Shown: piece by piece, positions 1 through 12,300 of the stretch
Numbering within the stretch: the stretch's first letter is position 1
Layout of the letters: the number at the start of each line of letters is the position of its first letter
Source: Allolobophora icterica
Taxonomy: Eukaryota > Annelida > Clitellata > Crassiclitellata > Lumbricidae
Direction of reading: 5' to 3'
Length of the DNA stretch: 64,000 bases
Assembly (NCBI GenBank): GCA_963556255.1
Contig: OY744613.1
Location: 46,905,546-46,969,545, forward strand
The notes under the pieces: model-generated
Databases searched by the model: none
What the model was told of the DNA's origin: nothing
The model's input: the letters and a program-made list of their open reading frames with translations, nothing else
Position numbers and translations under genes: made by a program

Positions 1-324
1 CTGCCATGTGAAAAAACACGGTCTACAAGTACTGAAATCGCTAGCAAACAAAGCAGCTTTTCAAGAACCGGATGTAAATGTACAAATTAATTGTGAGTCT
101 GTTTTGAAATCATTCCATGGTAAATAACCGGAAGTCAAAATAATTGTCCAAAACAACAGTGAAGCCTCATTCACACTGTGTAAATACTAAAGCAATAACT
201 GTATGAGTAATTATTGGATAAATTTTTAAAATTCTTGCCTTGGTCTCGAGGACAAGACTGGATACATACACTTTACATACACATATACACGTGAAAATTA
301 AGTCACTATTATTCACATATGAAG
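1..324. other. Window start: short ORF relic and intergenic DNA
   Basis: Plus-strand bases 2-127 read as CHVKKHGLQVLKSLANKAAF... ending KSFHGK and a stop. Part of this DNA recurs near 35955-36040, so it is probably a repeat-derived ORF end cut by the window edge. The remainder shows nothing recognisable. Confidence 0.3.
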
Positions 325-732
325 CAGAGATGGGTAACTAATCGATTAGATTCTAATTGATTACCTAAACAGTTAGGTAATCGATGAGACAAATTCTAAT
401 TGATTAGCTGTCACCTGATCCCAGTTCTAATTCTAACTGATTAGTAATTTGTAGAAATTCTAATTGTAAAACGATTAGCTGATCGATTAGATTTTTTAAA
501 TTATGTTAAGAACGAATTCATTAAGAACGAGTTTATTAATAATGAGTTTGAAGACTGTTTTAATTGTCTCCATAGTTCATGGTTATAAAACAAGGGAACC
601 TGCACAAGTTCTTATTTCTGCACTTAGTTCTCTATGCTTCTGACAATAGCTGTGCAAGTTCTCTATGCTTCTGACAATGGCTGTGCAATGTTGCTAATCG
701 ATTAGCAAGTTAACTAATCATGTCCATCTCTG
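325..732. mobile_element. hAT-type MITE, TSD ATATGAAG
   Basis: Ends CAGAGATGG...CCATCTCTG with a perfect 8-bp target duplication ATATGAAG (317-324 and 733-740). The interior is rich in AATCGATTAG repeats. No coding sequence. Confidence 0.8.
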
Positions 733-740
733 ATATGAAG

Positions 741-2334
741 GCATATAATTAAACAGCATTCACAAAGTACAACTTGTGCACACAGAACATACAACGCACT
801 GTCATTTGAAAGATTAGATGGCAAAGGAGAGGACTGGTCATCTACCCTCAAAAGCCGGGGCTAAGCTTACAGGACTGCACTTTTCTCATAACATTTTAAC
901 ACAAATATACAATTAATATTAAAAATAATGAAACCTACATAGAATGGCAACCAGGTGTCGCACTTCCGTACATCAACTCGAGCTCATCATGCCTTCTCAT
1001 ATATTGGACCATCTTCACGGAACATGTCATTTATGTGGTGTTGCACTCAGCCCTGTACAGCAAACATAATCAACTGTTAAAACATACTTGTTCAGATCAG
1101 TCAGAAAACCACGTGAGCAGCGACTTTGTGAAGTACTTTAAAGGTGTCATATTAAGTATCTAGATAAATACATACATACACTATTGAAATATGAATATCA
1201 CAAAGATCAGACCTCAAACCAACCAGAAAAGGTAGCCATGGAAGTTTTGTCTTAACCTCAAGGTGTATGAGAGAGGGTGATCAGTTCTGACGCCTCATCT
1301 AGTCACCAGAAGTGTTCACTGTTCAGTCATTGTCTGTAAAGGTTTATCATGGAACAGACATTTTGCAAGGGTGCTTATGGAATGTCAGACATTTTGATAC
1401 CTATGACATTGTGATCTGGAGTGGATTTAAATACCCAATCTGAAGGTTGACAGTCCAGTATGCTAACCATTGACTATTCAAGCCTCCATTCAGCTGGTCA
1501 CTGTTTTTGCAAGTCCTTCACACACAATTACTCAGTGCCATCGATGTTTTTGTTGTATGTATGATATATGGTTCTGGTCTTTGGAAGTATGGTACTATCA
1601 AACACAGTTATTATTAATATTAATAATAATTTATAGCTGCTACAGCGCTTGCGTCTAATGCATATGGCAATAACCAATGGCATACAAACACCAAGTCGTA
1701 ATCAGGTCAACATTCAGGTCAGTCTGCTGTGAGACCTGATTACGACTAAGATGGATAAACAACTTGAAAACTTAAGGTTTAGGCTGTTACATAATGACAA
1801 GTGACTGAGCAGACATAGGCAAAGACCTTGTTGAAAAGTGATAAGACTGAGGTAAAAGGACTGATTGTGAATGGCTAAAGTTTACTGTTTCCTGCATCCT
1901 GATGACCAATTTGAGAGATTCTTTGTAAAGCAGGTAGCCGCGGCAACGATTTAAGTATGCTGGCCATAGAATGCTTCACTAGAAAATATATTTAAATTTA
2001 AATGCTTACCGCAAACAGCAGCAGAAAGTTTCAAATCAGAAAAACTCTGCTTGTTGATTTCCATTCCAGTTAAACTGCAGGACCAGACGGATAATAATCA
2101 ATGCTTTCAATATTATCTCACCTAAATGTTTACAACATGATCTCGACAGAAATCGTACCTGCAACATACAACAGACAAAAGTATGATATGATCATACTTG
2201 TGGATGTGTGTCAGTATGCATGTATGAAGGATGTTGCATATGATGTATGTAAGTATGTATGTCTCTCTGTATAAATTGGTTTAGACACTTCATACATGTC
2301 CTTTGAAGCACCTGTCAAAAAAGCCCAAGTGATA
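741..2334. other. Non-coding stretch with a SINE tail fragment and a 15-bp inverted repeat
   Basis: Bases 818-871 match the tail of the SINE at 18766-19490. AGTCGTAATCAGGTC at 1694-1708 is perfectly inverted at 1733-1747, making a small foldback. Short ORFs here have no recognisable content. Confidence 0.45.
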
Positions 2335-2532
2335 CATGGGCGTCCGGAGGCGGCGGAGGGGGGCAAGAGGGGCATTTGCCCACCCCGGATTTTGAAAGTT
2401 GTCACATTTTCTGTGTTCGTGAATAGCTTTTCCACGCAAAAACGTCATTTTTGCCCCACCCCCGAAAATGTTTTTCTCTCCTAGAAACATTTTGCCCCCC
2501 CCCCCATGGAAAAATTCCTGCGGACGCCCATG
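2335..2532. mobile_element. hAT-type MITE, TSD AAGTGATA
   Basis: Inverted ends CATGGGCGTCCG...CGGACGCCCATG flanked by a perfect 8-bp duplication AAGTGATA (2327-2334, 2533-2540). The interior is G/C-homopolymer rich. Short ORFs over it are artefacts. Confidence 0.85.
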
Positions 2533-2540
2533 AAGTGATA

Positions 2541-3586
2541 AATTTTTAAGCTCACAAGGAGGAAGTTCATCTGTAGAAAGCAATGCTCAGATAAATGGCG
2601 AGCTCTCACACACACGTAGAGCCCGACCGATGCAGATCCATCAAACGTAAACGTTCAACGTTCTTTATCCAGGTTGCGCTGAACGATGTATACTATATAT
2701 GCACAGTATGCAGGCTATAATGGGCATATAAACTCACTGTCCTAAAGTCCTGTGACAAATGCCCTCTTATACTAGAACGACTGCAAACAGATAGAAAATT
2801 ATAACAACTTACCGTTTGTATAATGAAACTTTTCAATTTAATGTCGCAATGGTGGCCTCTTTGTTCGAAATGGCGCCATTTGCATTCAGCGTTCTGATAG
2901 GCTCTGATAGAACGCAAGCGCATCTAGGTCATGTCCGGCAGTGACCCTTTGCCAATGGGCCATGATCTCGTCCAGTAGCGTATAGGCTCCTTTGTTTGAA
3001 ACCCGCGCACCGCTACGACCTTCACTCCCCGCCTACCGCGGTGATGTCACTTGTTTTCCGATTTACTCTACTGCTGCGCCTTCCCCTCCAAACCTCCCAC
3101 CCCGACTCTGACACGCGCCGAGTTTCGATCAGTCTGCGCTATACAAGGGCCACTGTCGGTCCTAGCGGAGAAGTGCTGGCCCACCGTGGGCAAGACTATG
3201 GGGCACGGAATTCTGCGACGGTCACCGAGATCGCGACAAAGTGGTGGGCGGACCACACTAGGCCGATACCCCTAAAATGCCGCCGCTTGCCCTGACTGAT
3301 TCCCTGCGGGGCCGATGGGGTTGGCTGTCTGGGCGGGCCCACCACTGAAAAAGCTCGACTTATATATATAAGTCATATATAAGAAGCAACAGGAGTTGGT
3401 CGATATAGGCCGAATTGGGAATTATGAACCCGAACACAGGTGAGAGAAGAACATGCAAAAGAGAAAGTCAAACGCCTGGAATGAAGACTGCTGTTAAAAT
3501 GCGGGTAAACGGTCAACACCACAGGATTCAATAGCTAAGTGGACGGTGCGCTGGAACTAAGCTAGTGTACTGTTTCGATGCATTGC
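2541..3586. other. CpG-rich island of unknown nature within non-coding DNA
   Basis: From about 2940 to 3350 the sequence is far more GC- and CpG-rich than its surroundings, with several overlapping open frames up to 99 codons on both strands. None has a recognisable domain or good codon pattern. It could be a promoter island, a structured RNA or repeat. I cannot name it. Confidence 0.35.
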
Positions 3587-3754
3587 CAGTGCTCGAAATG
3601 GACCGGAACGCCGTTCCGGTTCGTCAAATGCATCCGTATTATCGTTCCATTTCGTCTAGTGGAAAATACTATGAAATTAACGTTTTTATTGTGTGAATGC
3701 TCCCATATCTTTGACTAGCGTTCCGTTTCGTAAAATTTTCCATTTCGAGCACTG
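3587..3754. mobile_element. hAT-type MITE, TSD TGCATTGC
   Basis: 168 bp with inverted ends CAGTGCTCGAAATGG...CATTTCGAGCACTG and a perfect 8-bp duplication TGCATTGC (3579-3586, 3755-3762). Confidence 0.88.
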
Positions 3755-3762
3755 TGCATTGC

Positions 3763-6700
3763 CTACCCTGCAGACCAATACAAAAACTTGTCATGCATAA
3801 TAACTTATTTACATTACGCATGTATACATACCTTTTTGTATAAAGACATCCAAACATGCCAACACATACATACAGGCATGCATACAATACTTACTTACTT
3901 ATTAACTTTCGTACATATACACGTAGAAAGACATTCATAATTGTTGACTTGATTTCCGCATAATTGGGTTAAGTGATACGAAGGACACACAAAGGCAAAC
4001 ACCGTAAGCGTAAACATCCTAAAACCTGATTTAGATACTAAACAGCATCCTGACCATTTTCAAGTCCTATTTTGTTTTACTCGACACCAGACTCGAAGTA
4101 ACGATTGACGGGAGACAGCGATCGAGATTATACAGAGCACACATACTCTGAATAATAATTAGAACAGAACTATCACAGGCTTATGTTTGTCTCACAGGTT
4201 CATAAGTTTCGTGTGAAGTGCCATAAAGACTGGTCCTATCTATATGTACCGACATCCTGCTTTAAGAACATGTTACGTCCTGTGTCGAAAGAATGGCTTG
4301 TAGCTGCTCGTTGATTCTTTCGCCCGTTAACACAGCTATTCTACTTAAATTTCCGAATCAAAGTAACTGCTATGGCTAACCACCAGATCAAAACCATGCG
4401 CATCATTCATATTTTAATCACTGCCACATCCATCCATGAAAAGTTAAATGATTTCAAATATCAATTAGCCACTACTTGACTCTGCATACACAACATACTT
4501 TAAAATTAATATGAAAACATAGTAAGATTAGAGCAAACCCGATTACTTTTCTTGTATTTTCCATACGAATCGTACAGTAGGCCTACATGTATCTAAGTCT
4601 GTAAGCAATAATCTTAATAAATAAAATTTATGACACCAATAAAACATAAGGAGCACGGTGAAATTCGATGCTTCCTATGATGCTTTGTCAAATATTGTTT
4701 GCACATACTGGTAACATAGTCTATGTTGCTATAGACCACAAGTTATAACTATCTGGCGCAAAGATGTAGATGCTAAATAGTTCAGTTTTCAGGCTGAGAA
4801 GTCCTAGGTCTCAATTTGTCGTAGGTGGTCAGCTGCAAATGGATTTAAACTGAGTTCAGCAGAAAGTCAACGTTTTTTCGTACAACTGGTGCGGAGGCTT
4901 TGTCCGAAAGATCCAACATTCCTGGTTGTAGAATGTTCCTTGTTCTATTGAATGGATCCGACACTGCAATGAAAACAACAAAATCATAGATTTTTTTTAT
5001 TAAGGTAGAAGGCAGATAACCAGAAGAAGAAGAGGAGGAGGAGGATGAAAGGAGGAGGAGCAGGAGGAGCAGGAGGAGGAGCAGGAGGAGGAGCAGGAGG
5101 AGGAGCAGGAGGAGCAGGAGGAGCAGGAGGATCAGGAGAAGGAGGAGGAGGAGGAGGAGAGGAAGAAGAAGCAGAAGGAGAAGAAACCGTGGTGCTTTTT
5201 ATTAAATCAGAATGGGTTGTGGCGATAACTGAAGTTTAAAACTTAAGACCGGTAATGTGGATATTGCTTAAATTCCTAAAACTTTTTATTACCTTTTCTT
5301 CAGCTGTCGTCGTTTCCTGTCTTATGCATTGTCATAACGATGCTATAGCAGTTTTCGTATTGTAATTAATAAATTTTAGAACTTTGGATAAATTTTGGTA
5401 CTTTAAAATTTAAATATGACGTCGATTAAAGGAACAGCTAAGGTTGTAAGTTTTTTTTTACATTTTAGTGAGATTTCATATCAGAATTATGGCGTGAATT
5501 GAGAAACTCTCATGTAATACTCAGTCATGGCTGTCAATTATACATGTAGACTGTAAATAATATTTCACGCATCGTGGTAATGAATGCACACAGATTAGCG
5601 TCGTGCTTGTGACACTAGCAAGCATTGCTACGCAGTTGGTATAAGAAATCGATGTCCCTGTTCATGGAATGCAAAGTCATTTGGCTCACTCAGGAGTCTC
5701 AGCTCCATCTCTGAGATCGATAAATATGAATAATAATTAACGCTATGTAGTGAAAAAAGTATATGTTTGAACCTACATCCAGAGGTATTTAAAATCTAGA
5801 TGCCATGTTTAGAACAATTTTTAAATGACATCTTAAAAATGTGTTCATTTTGCTTACCTCATTGCTTTAATAAACTCACTTGTAGTGGTTGATGTTGATA
5901 CCAATGACAACGTTGGTGATGACTGTGAGGCTAAAAGATTCTATAGCTAAATCCTTTAACAAAATTTATCAGAGTTTTTTTAATTCTGCTTGCATAAACA
6001 TTTACACATATGGTGCCACACACCGAAATGAAGTAAGTCAGCTTTTTAGTTTAGGACACAAATTCTTTAAATATAATATTATAAAACTATGAACAGTGGC
6101 TTTTGATTTTGTGGAGTACCTGGTATTGAAGAAGCCTCAAACAACTGGATTCCTCATCGGTAGAGCTAGCACTGGTCTCAGGCATCAGTATGTTCTGCTT
6201 TACGGTGAAGTTTGTTTGACCACTGTCGTACCTGTGTATCGCGGGCGCTACCAACGGTCGTCGCGTTATGTATCGGCGAAACTAGTTTTGCTGATATTAA
6301 TTGGCCAAATTTATATTAACAAGTTCACAAAAATTTATCATGCACATATTTATTCTAAAGATTGCAGATATTTAAAAACCACAGCTCCAAAGATTGTTCA
6401 CATTTAGCCTACCGCTAGTATGTATGCACAACTTACATAGCAAGTTCGTGTAAGGATCGTAGAATTTCATCCCTAACTATTCAGTAGAATCGTGACTTAG
6501 TTCAGACAGGGAATAGCAAATGTTCGACAAAAATTTATGTTCATTTTTCATGCACCCATTTAAAGTCAGTTAATGATCATGGAGCATTTTGAAGAGGTCC
6601 TTCTGAAGGTTGAACTTGAATTTATCACACATTTATTACGTGCTCTTGTCACGCAGCGAACCTCTTCAGGCTCTATTGATGGTGCAATAAAGTGATTAGC

Positions 6701-7772
6701 ACGATCAAACAGAACAAGTATCTGTACAATGTTCCAATTCTTTGTTGCTACATGTTTCAACAGGTAATTGTTCTCCAAAATTCTAATATACCCATGGAAT
6801 TCTCAGTTCCTACGGTACCGTAGTCTTGATGAACAGCTGTCACTCGTGCACGTGGCTCAATGCAGTAAACAAAAACTGGCCATCACCATTGTTTTTGTTT
6901 ATCACAAACCGGTTCTGCAGTTGCCAGGGTTCCAGTCATTGAGATCATGTGACGCGTGTTACATGAACATGCTGCAATTCACAACTACATTTGGTTCCTG
7001 AATAGACGTCACTCTGTCTGCTCTGACATCCAACCATACATAGTTCAATGTGATTTACACAATGAACGTTGCTGATTGTCTTTATTAGATTATTGTCATT
7101 CCACACAGAAACAATAAAAGCCGATTTTGCATAAGGCTTATTATGATAAATGGACCATAGTGGCTGCTTAGCCAGTATCTCACTCTTTGGACAGCGGTGC
7201 ATCCTGTTGGATATGACTTTCTGTGTAGCCATAGCCCTAGAAACGTAAACAATCACAAATTGTTAACACGCTATCACTGTAGAGATTGAAGAAAATTACA
7301 CCATCAAGTTCATTATATGCAATCAAGAATCACAAGCGACAAGATTCAAATCCATCCAAGCCATCATCCGCTACCGGTGTGACGGTTTCTATAGTGATAT
7401 CTCAGCAGGTCCCTATCTATGGAGAGTCGACGTCAGTGTACAAACTGACAAAATGTAACCTTACTTCATATGGCGAAGGACTCTCGTTCTCACGTTGAGT
7501 TTCTTTCTGCAGGATAGAAAAAATATTTCATGTCGGAATAAATTCGTTAGGCCCGGCTAAATTAAAAAGAACATGTGGTTACCGGAATCTTCAATGCAAC
7601 TGTGCCCAGTACTCAAACAATTACACAAGCGATATAATTGCAAAACTGTTAAGCTAGAGTTCGTGAAACAAACTGGAAAACATTGTCATGTAATATGAAC
7701 GACATTAAAATAGCAAAATTTTAGAAGAAGTATTCAAATGTATGTATTCAAATCAGTTTGAAATAAACTTAC
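3763..7772. other. Long stretch without supported genes
   Basis: Holds a purine repeat (5024-5180) and scattered short ORFs with no domain signal. Around 6945-7260 the minus strand has acceptor-like TTTACGTTTCTAG with open frames beyond it, and 7275-7450 is open in two plus frames, but neither is convincing. It may contain the unseen 3' exons of gene B. Confidence 0.4.
5024..5180 (+). repeat. GGA/GCA purine-rich simple repeat
   Basis: Tandem AGGAGGAGC-type units. The open frame reads Gly-Ala repeats (GGAGGGAGG) and then acidic residues, a product of the repeat, not a gene. Confidence 0.85.
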
Positions 7773-7929
7773 CTTTTCTTTGTCATCTGTTGAAATGTCT
7801 TTCGTTGCAAAGTGCTCATATAAACCGCAAATAGCAATTATTAATTTCAATTTAATTATTTTGCTCGATAAATAAATCTGCGAAAAACCGTTGAAAAGCC
7901 CAGGTGTTCGTTTGGATTCACTACATGGG
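7773..7929 (-). CDS. Weak candidate 3' exon(s) of gene B
   Basis: A poly-T acceptor (ATTATTTTTTAG) ends at 7930. Read in the phase left by D4'', it gives THVVNPNEHLGF... and a stop at 7856, which would make a secreted product. An overlapping phase-0 exon 7773-7877 (acceptor TTTTTCGCAG, perfect donor AAAAG|GTAAGT) encodes GLYEHF and STDDKEK. Both are splice-signal guesses and only one can be right. Confidence 0.2.
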
Positions 7930-8492
7930 CTAAAAAATAATTGAACAATATTCAAATGATATATCACTGGAAAAAAAACAGTTTAATCAGCTATGAGATG
8001 ACTTTCATTCAATTTAGACTGGTATCAAGAAAATTAAATATCTGAAAGCCAAATATACTTAAGAATTAATATTTTAAAATAATATTACTTCACATTTTAA
8101 CATAGTTTGTTATGAGGCACACAAACGCTTTGAAGAAAATAAGATTGGCTAAGTAAATATACCGCATATTTCATTAATTTAAAAATATTTATGACAGTAA
8201 TGCATACAAAGATTTGGAAAATCTTGCCTATCAAGTCACTCTAAAGCAATATTCTCTTAAGGAGTCTAACAGTAAAGTTGCATCCATGTGCAATAACAAC
8301 TAGTTATCTTTTTCCACCATAAGAGATAACCGTTAAGCAATTTATATTGAATTATCACATGCTTAGACTTTTTGAATGAATAGTGCAGAGGAAAGTGAAT
8401 CTTAATAATTAAGCGATTCTTGAAGCCTTGCCTTTGAAACAGTATTTCAAAAGACGAGGTTTGAAGTCGTGTAAAGACACTTATGTGCTTAC

Positions 8493-8759
8493 TACAGTTG
8501 GATACATAGATAGAAACCGTTGCGTTGTTTCTATTTCCGCCGTATTCGTTGAATGCTGTGCAACGATAGATTCCATCATACATTGCCTGAATGGTCTGGT
8601 TGCTACCGAGATAATCGTTGCCGAACAACCATTGATAAGTGGGTCCAGGGAAGCCATAAGCCACACAAGTTATTGCAGCTGATTGATTTCCAAAGCAGAG
8701 GCAGGTGTCATTTGTGCAACTGGGTCCACTTATCGTCAAACTATTTGTTGTAACTGGAT
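8493..8759 (-). CDS. Gene B block 3 D4'': I/C2-type Ig exon, last Ig exon seen
   Basis: A 267-nt phase 1-1 exon, acceptor TCAATTGTAG, donor A|GTAAGC. Core residues are ITC, YQWLFG and IYRC, followed by AFNEYGGN; the N-terminal cysteine cluster and terminal SNC are present. It donates phase 1, so a further exon must exist at lower coordinates. Confidence 0.85.
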
Positions 8760-9241
8760 CTACAATTGATCAATGGTTGAAATAAGGTGTGATTTAAAAC
8801 GTGGTTTCAGCAAAACTGCTGATTCATTTGGTCCCCACTGGCTTCATATAATCAGTAAAATCAGTAATGTCATTGTCATCATCATAATCGTCAGCACTAT
8901 CTTCACCATCGTCACAACACCGTCATCACCAAAAATGATTTTGTTTATGTGGATATTACACGAATATGATGTTGGAACAGGCATTGGCGTCCGCAGGAAT
9001 TTTTAGTGGGCGATTTTTTTGGGGGGGAGGCAAAATGACGTGTTTGCATAGAAACACGTGACAACTTTAAAAATAAATAATGGCCAATAATTGAAAATCG
9101 TGTTGGAACTGTTGTAATAATTAAAATAATCAAAAGATTAAATTAAAAAAAAACTATTTGCAAAATGCGGGGGGGGGGTAATGCCGCCATTAGCCCACTC
9201 CGGATGCCCATGGGTACAGGCGAGTCTGAATAATAATTCAA

Positions 9242-9316
<75 letters not shown>

Positions 9317-12300
9317 AGCAGTTTTATATAGCGTCCCTTCATACTTAGTAGTCAGGAGCCCTCCCAGCCCAACCACGGTCGAACAACGCAGTTTTGAGGA
9401 CAGTAGGATACATGGTGAAATGACGAATCGGTATTTGACGGAGCTTGGGAGGGAGCCCATTCCAGGTCATAGGGGCAGCCACAAAGAAGGCACGGCGTTG
9501 CCGTATGGCTAGCTATCAGTCGCCTGCGTATATTAAGATGCGACTAAAGTGTTAGTGATGTTTTAAGCCAGAAATGGCTACCAACATAATTGGTATGACA
9601 CGTGGCGGAGCCCGGTATAATACTTGCATTAATGCTAGCAAGGGATGATGTAACACCGCGAAACATAGTGCAATGGCTGCAATTACTCAGAAGGGAGAGG
9701 ATCCAATTATGAATATTAATGGGGATCTTTCGAGTACCTGTTCAAACAACCTAAAGAACTAAAGCCGTGAATACATAAATAGCCATCAAATTTCTTCGTA
9801 TTCAATCTAATAGTATGTTGACATTATAACCAGCTGCTTGATTCGTAGTCAAATCGGACGGATAACATTTCAAAAATAGCTGGACGCACGGCATGTCTCT
9901 GAACTGGGGTGTTACAGCAGTAGTTTTCCAAGTGAGATCGGCTATGTATAAAATAACCTCAATCGAACTCAACCCCAAGAGACATCAAATGCAACCGAAG
10001 CTATTGTCAAGTTCTTGAAGCCATTTACCAACTATATCCGATCCAGGAAAAAAGAAAATGGCAGAAGTCGGTACCATCAAGATCTCTTTCACACTGGTAA
10101 AGCATAGTGTTCAACATCAGAAAGCAGCACAGCATTCTTTTAACTCGTTGCAACAGCCAATAAGGTACATTGCCTTACAGATTTTGACATTCCGAAGCTG
10201 AATAATCGTAAGGGAATTTTGACTCAAGCGCGAGCTTCGCTTTTACCATTTAAGTCTGGCCACACTATGAATTGCTTTAGCCGGATTCAGTCAAGTGACT
10301 ATTTACATGAACTTGAATTCAGTAGATCAAAGTGATCGAAAAACAGAAACTTCAACTCATAAGTGTATACGTACAGCAGCTGGTTTCAGTAACAGTTTTC
10401 ATGTCGTTATATCTTTGGCTCCTGATGTAATTGTAAGCAATGCATTGGTATTGTCCACCAGATGTAATGGATTTGATCGCACCAGTAGTCGTTGCATTAT
10501 TGCTAAGATACAGCCATTCGAACTGCGCTGGAGGATTGGCATCTGCTGCACATGTAAGGTTTTCTTCTTTATAGACGCAGATATCCGTGGTCGATACTGT
10601 CGACGCTATGCTGATATTCCCAGGAGAATCTACAAATAGAAGACTTGTTTATTCGGTGACTTTGGTTAGAAATGTAATATTAAACAACATTGTAGTGTGA
10701 CTAAGACTATTATATAGATCTTCATACATTATCAGATCAAAGTGCACATTAAGTCACATTATTTTTCGTTTTAACCCCAATCACATTAATCTGAAAGGTA
10801 CATAACGGTTGGTAATGCAAATAGCTCATCAGGCACATAGAGCAAAATTTAAAGCTTATATTAAAGTTAGAATAATAAAATGCATTGATTAATTTTACTG
10901 CAGAAATTGTGATAGTTAGTTATGGTCTTTGAAAACTTTAAATATCCGAAATCACTACAACTTAGAAATATCTCAGTTTTGCATGTGCGTTAAGACTGTT
11001 GGAGGTTTGCATTACATCCCATGTATTCGGATTAAAAGAAGCCTTTAATAGATTGGTATTTGACGCCATTGTCATCTACATCAATCCTGGAACACCTACA
11101 CTATAGCCAATCTGCCCGTCAATTCACCTACCACAATTATGTTTGGGATACCAGGGTTGTCCTTGCCAGAAGTTAGCCATAGTAAGGTAAAGTGCGGTTA
11201 GCAGTTGGATTATTAAAGGAAATGCCTACTTACTTACTTACTTACTTATTTCCATTATATTACTTTCACCGCTGTTTCACTGGAGACGAACTAAGTTGAT
11301 GCCCCATGTTGACGGCTTCTTTGGCGGTATTTTGTTTATCGTGTAATGCGTTATTTTCTTCATGTCTCTCTTTGAAACAACACATCCGTGTCTTTCGGGT
11401 TCAGCTCAGAAGTTTACCACCCTATTTTGGAACTTATTCGTTGCCGATAATTTGTTCTAAAGATGAAAATAATCAGATTTACTTTTTCTGTCGATTTTAA
11501 ACGTAGGGCATTCTCAGTGTAATGGACTTTCTCAAAATATGCGCGTGCTGGGCACTGATGCTACTACAAGCTCCGGCAACTCAAGATGACCTCTCGTTCT
11601 TTGTCGCCCGAAGCAGCTCCCACGCTCGTCCTTGCATTTGTTGTTTCTCGATTGGACTTCTGCAGTGCTATATATGACGGATTCCCGGCCTCCCGGATTG
11701 AGCCTATGAATAGAATCCTGCGTACTGCTGCCCGCCTTCTAGGCCGCATCCCCAAGTTTGGCAGTGTGTCTGTGTATATGAGAGATTTCCTCCACTGGAT
11801 CCCCTACACGCAGCACATTACGTACCGAAGCTCTGCCTTGGTCTGGCGGTGATTTGATGGCTTGGCCACTCCATACCTGAGGGAGCTCTGCTGTCCCTTC
11901 TCATGTTAGCAAGAAGAGGGGCAACGTTCTCGCTTTTGAAACACTGTTTCATGCTAATTCTAAAAAATAGCACATGTTTGCTTACAGAATACTTCAATGA
12001 TCGGAGAACTGGTGCTCATATTGACTGCAGGAGTGTTGTTGGCATAACGAATGGTGACTTGTGGCATCAGTTGTAGATAGACATGAGCTGTATATGGCAT
12101 GATATCTTGTCGACCAGCTGTGATTGTTATTTCAGACCAAACAATGTAGATCGTCGCTGACTCATAGGAAGTGGACACATTCTGTCCTTTGACATCCGTC
12201 CAATAGATGTACGGTCGGAGTGTAGGAGCTGGGGCGAGAGATCCGTTATACCGGTACCTACATGTCATTTGGATATTTTCGTTCTCCACTACAGCTGTTG

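Noticed and set aside
2290..2583. 97-codon minus-strand ORF
   Set aside because: It runs through a hAT-type MITE with G/C homopolymers and has no domain signal.
8428..8753. Plus-strand ORFs over 8.4-8.75 kb
   Set aside because: Shadows of the D4'' Ig exon on the minus strand. The same shadow recurs at each D4 copy.
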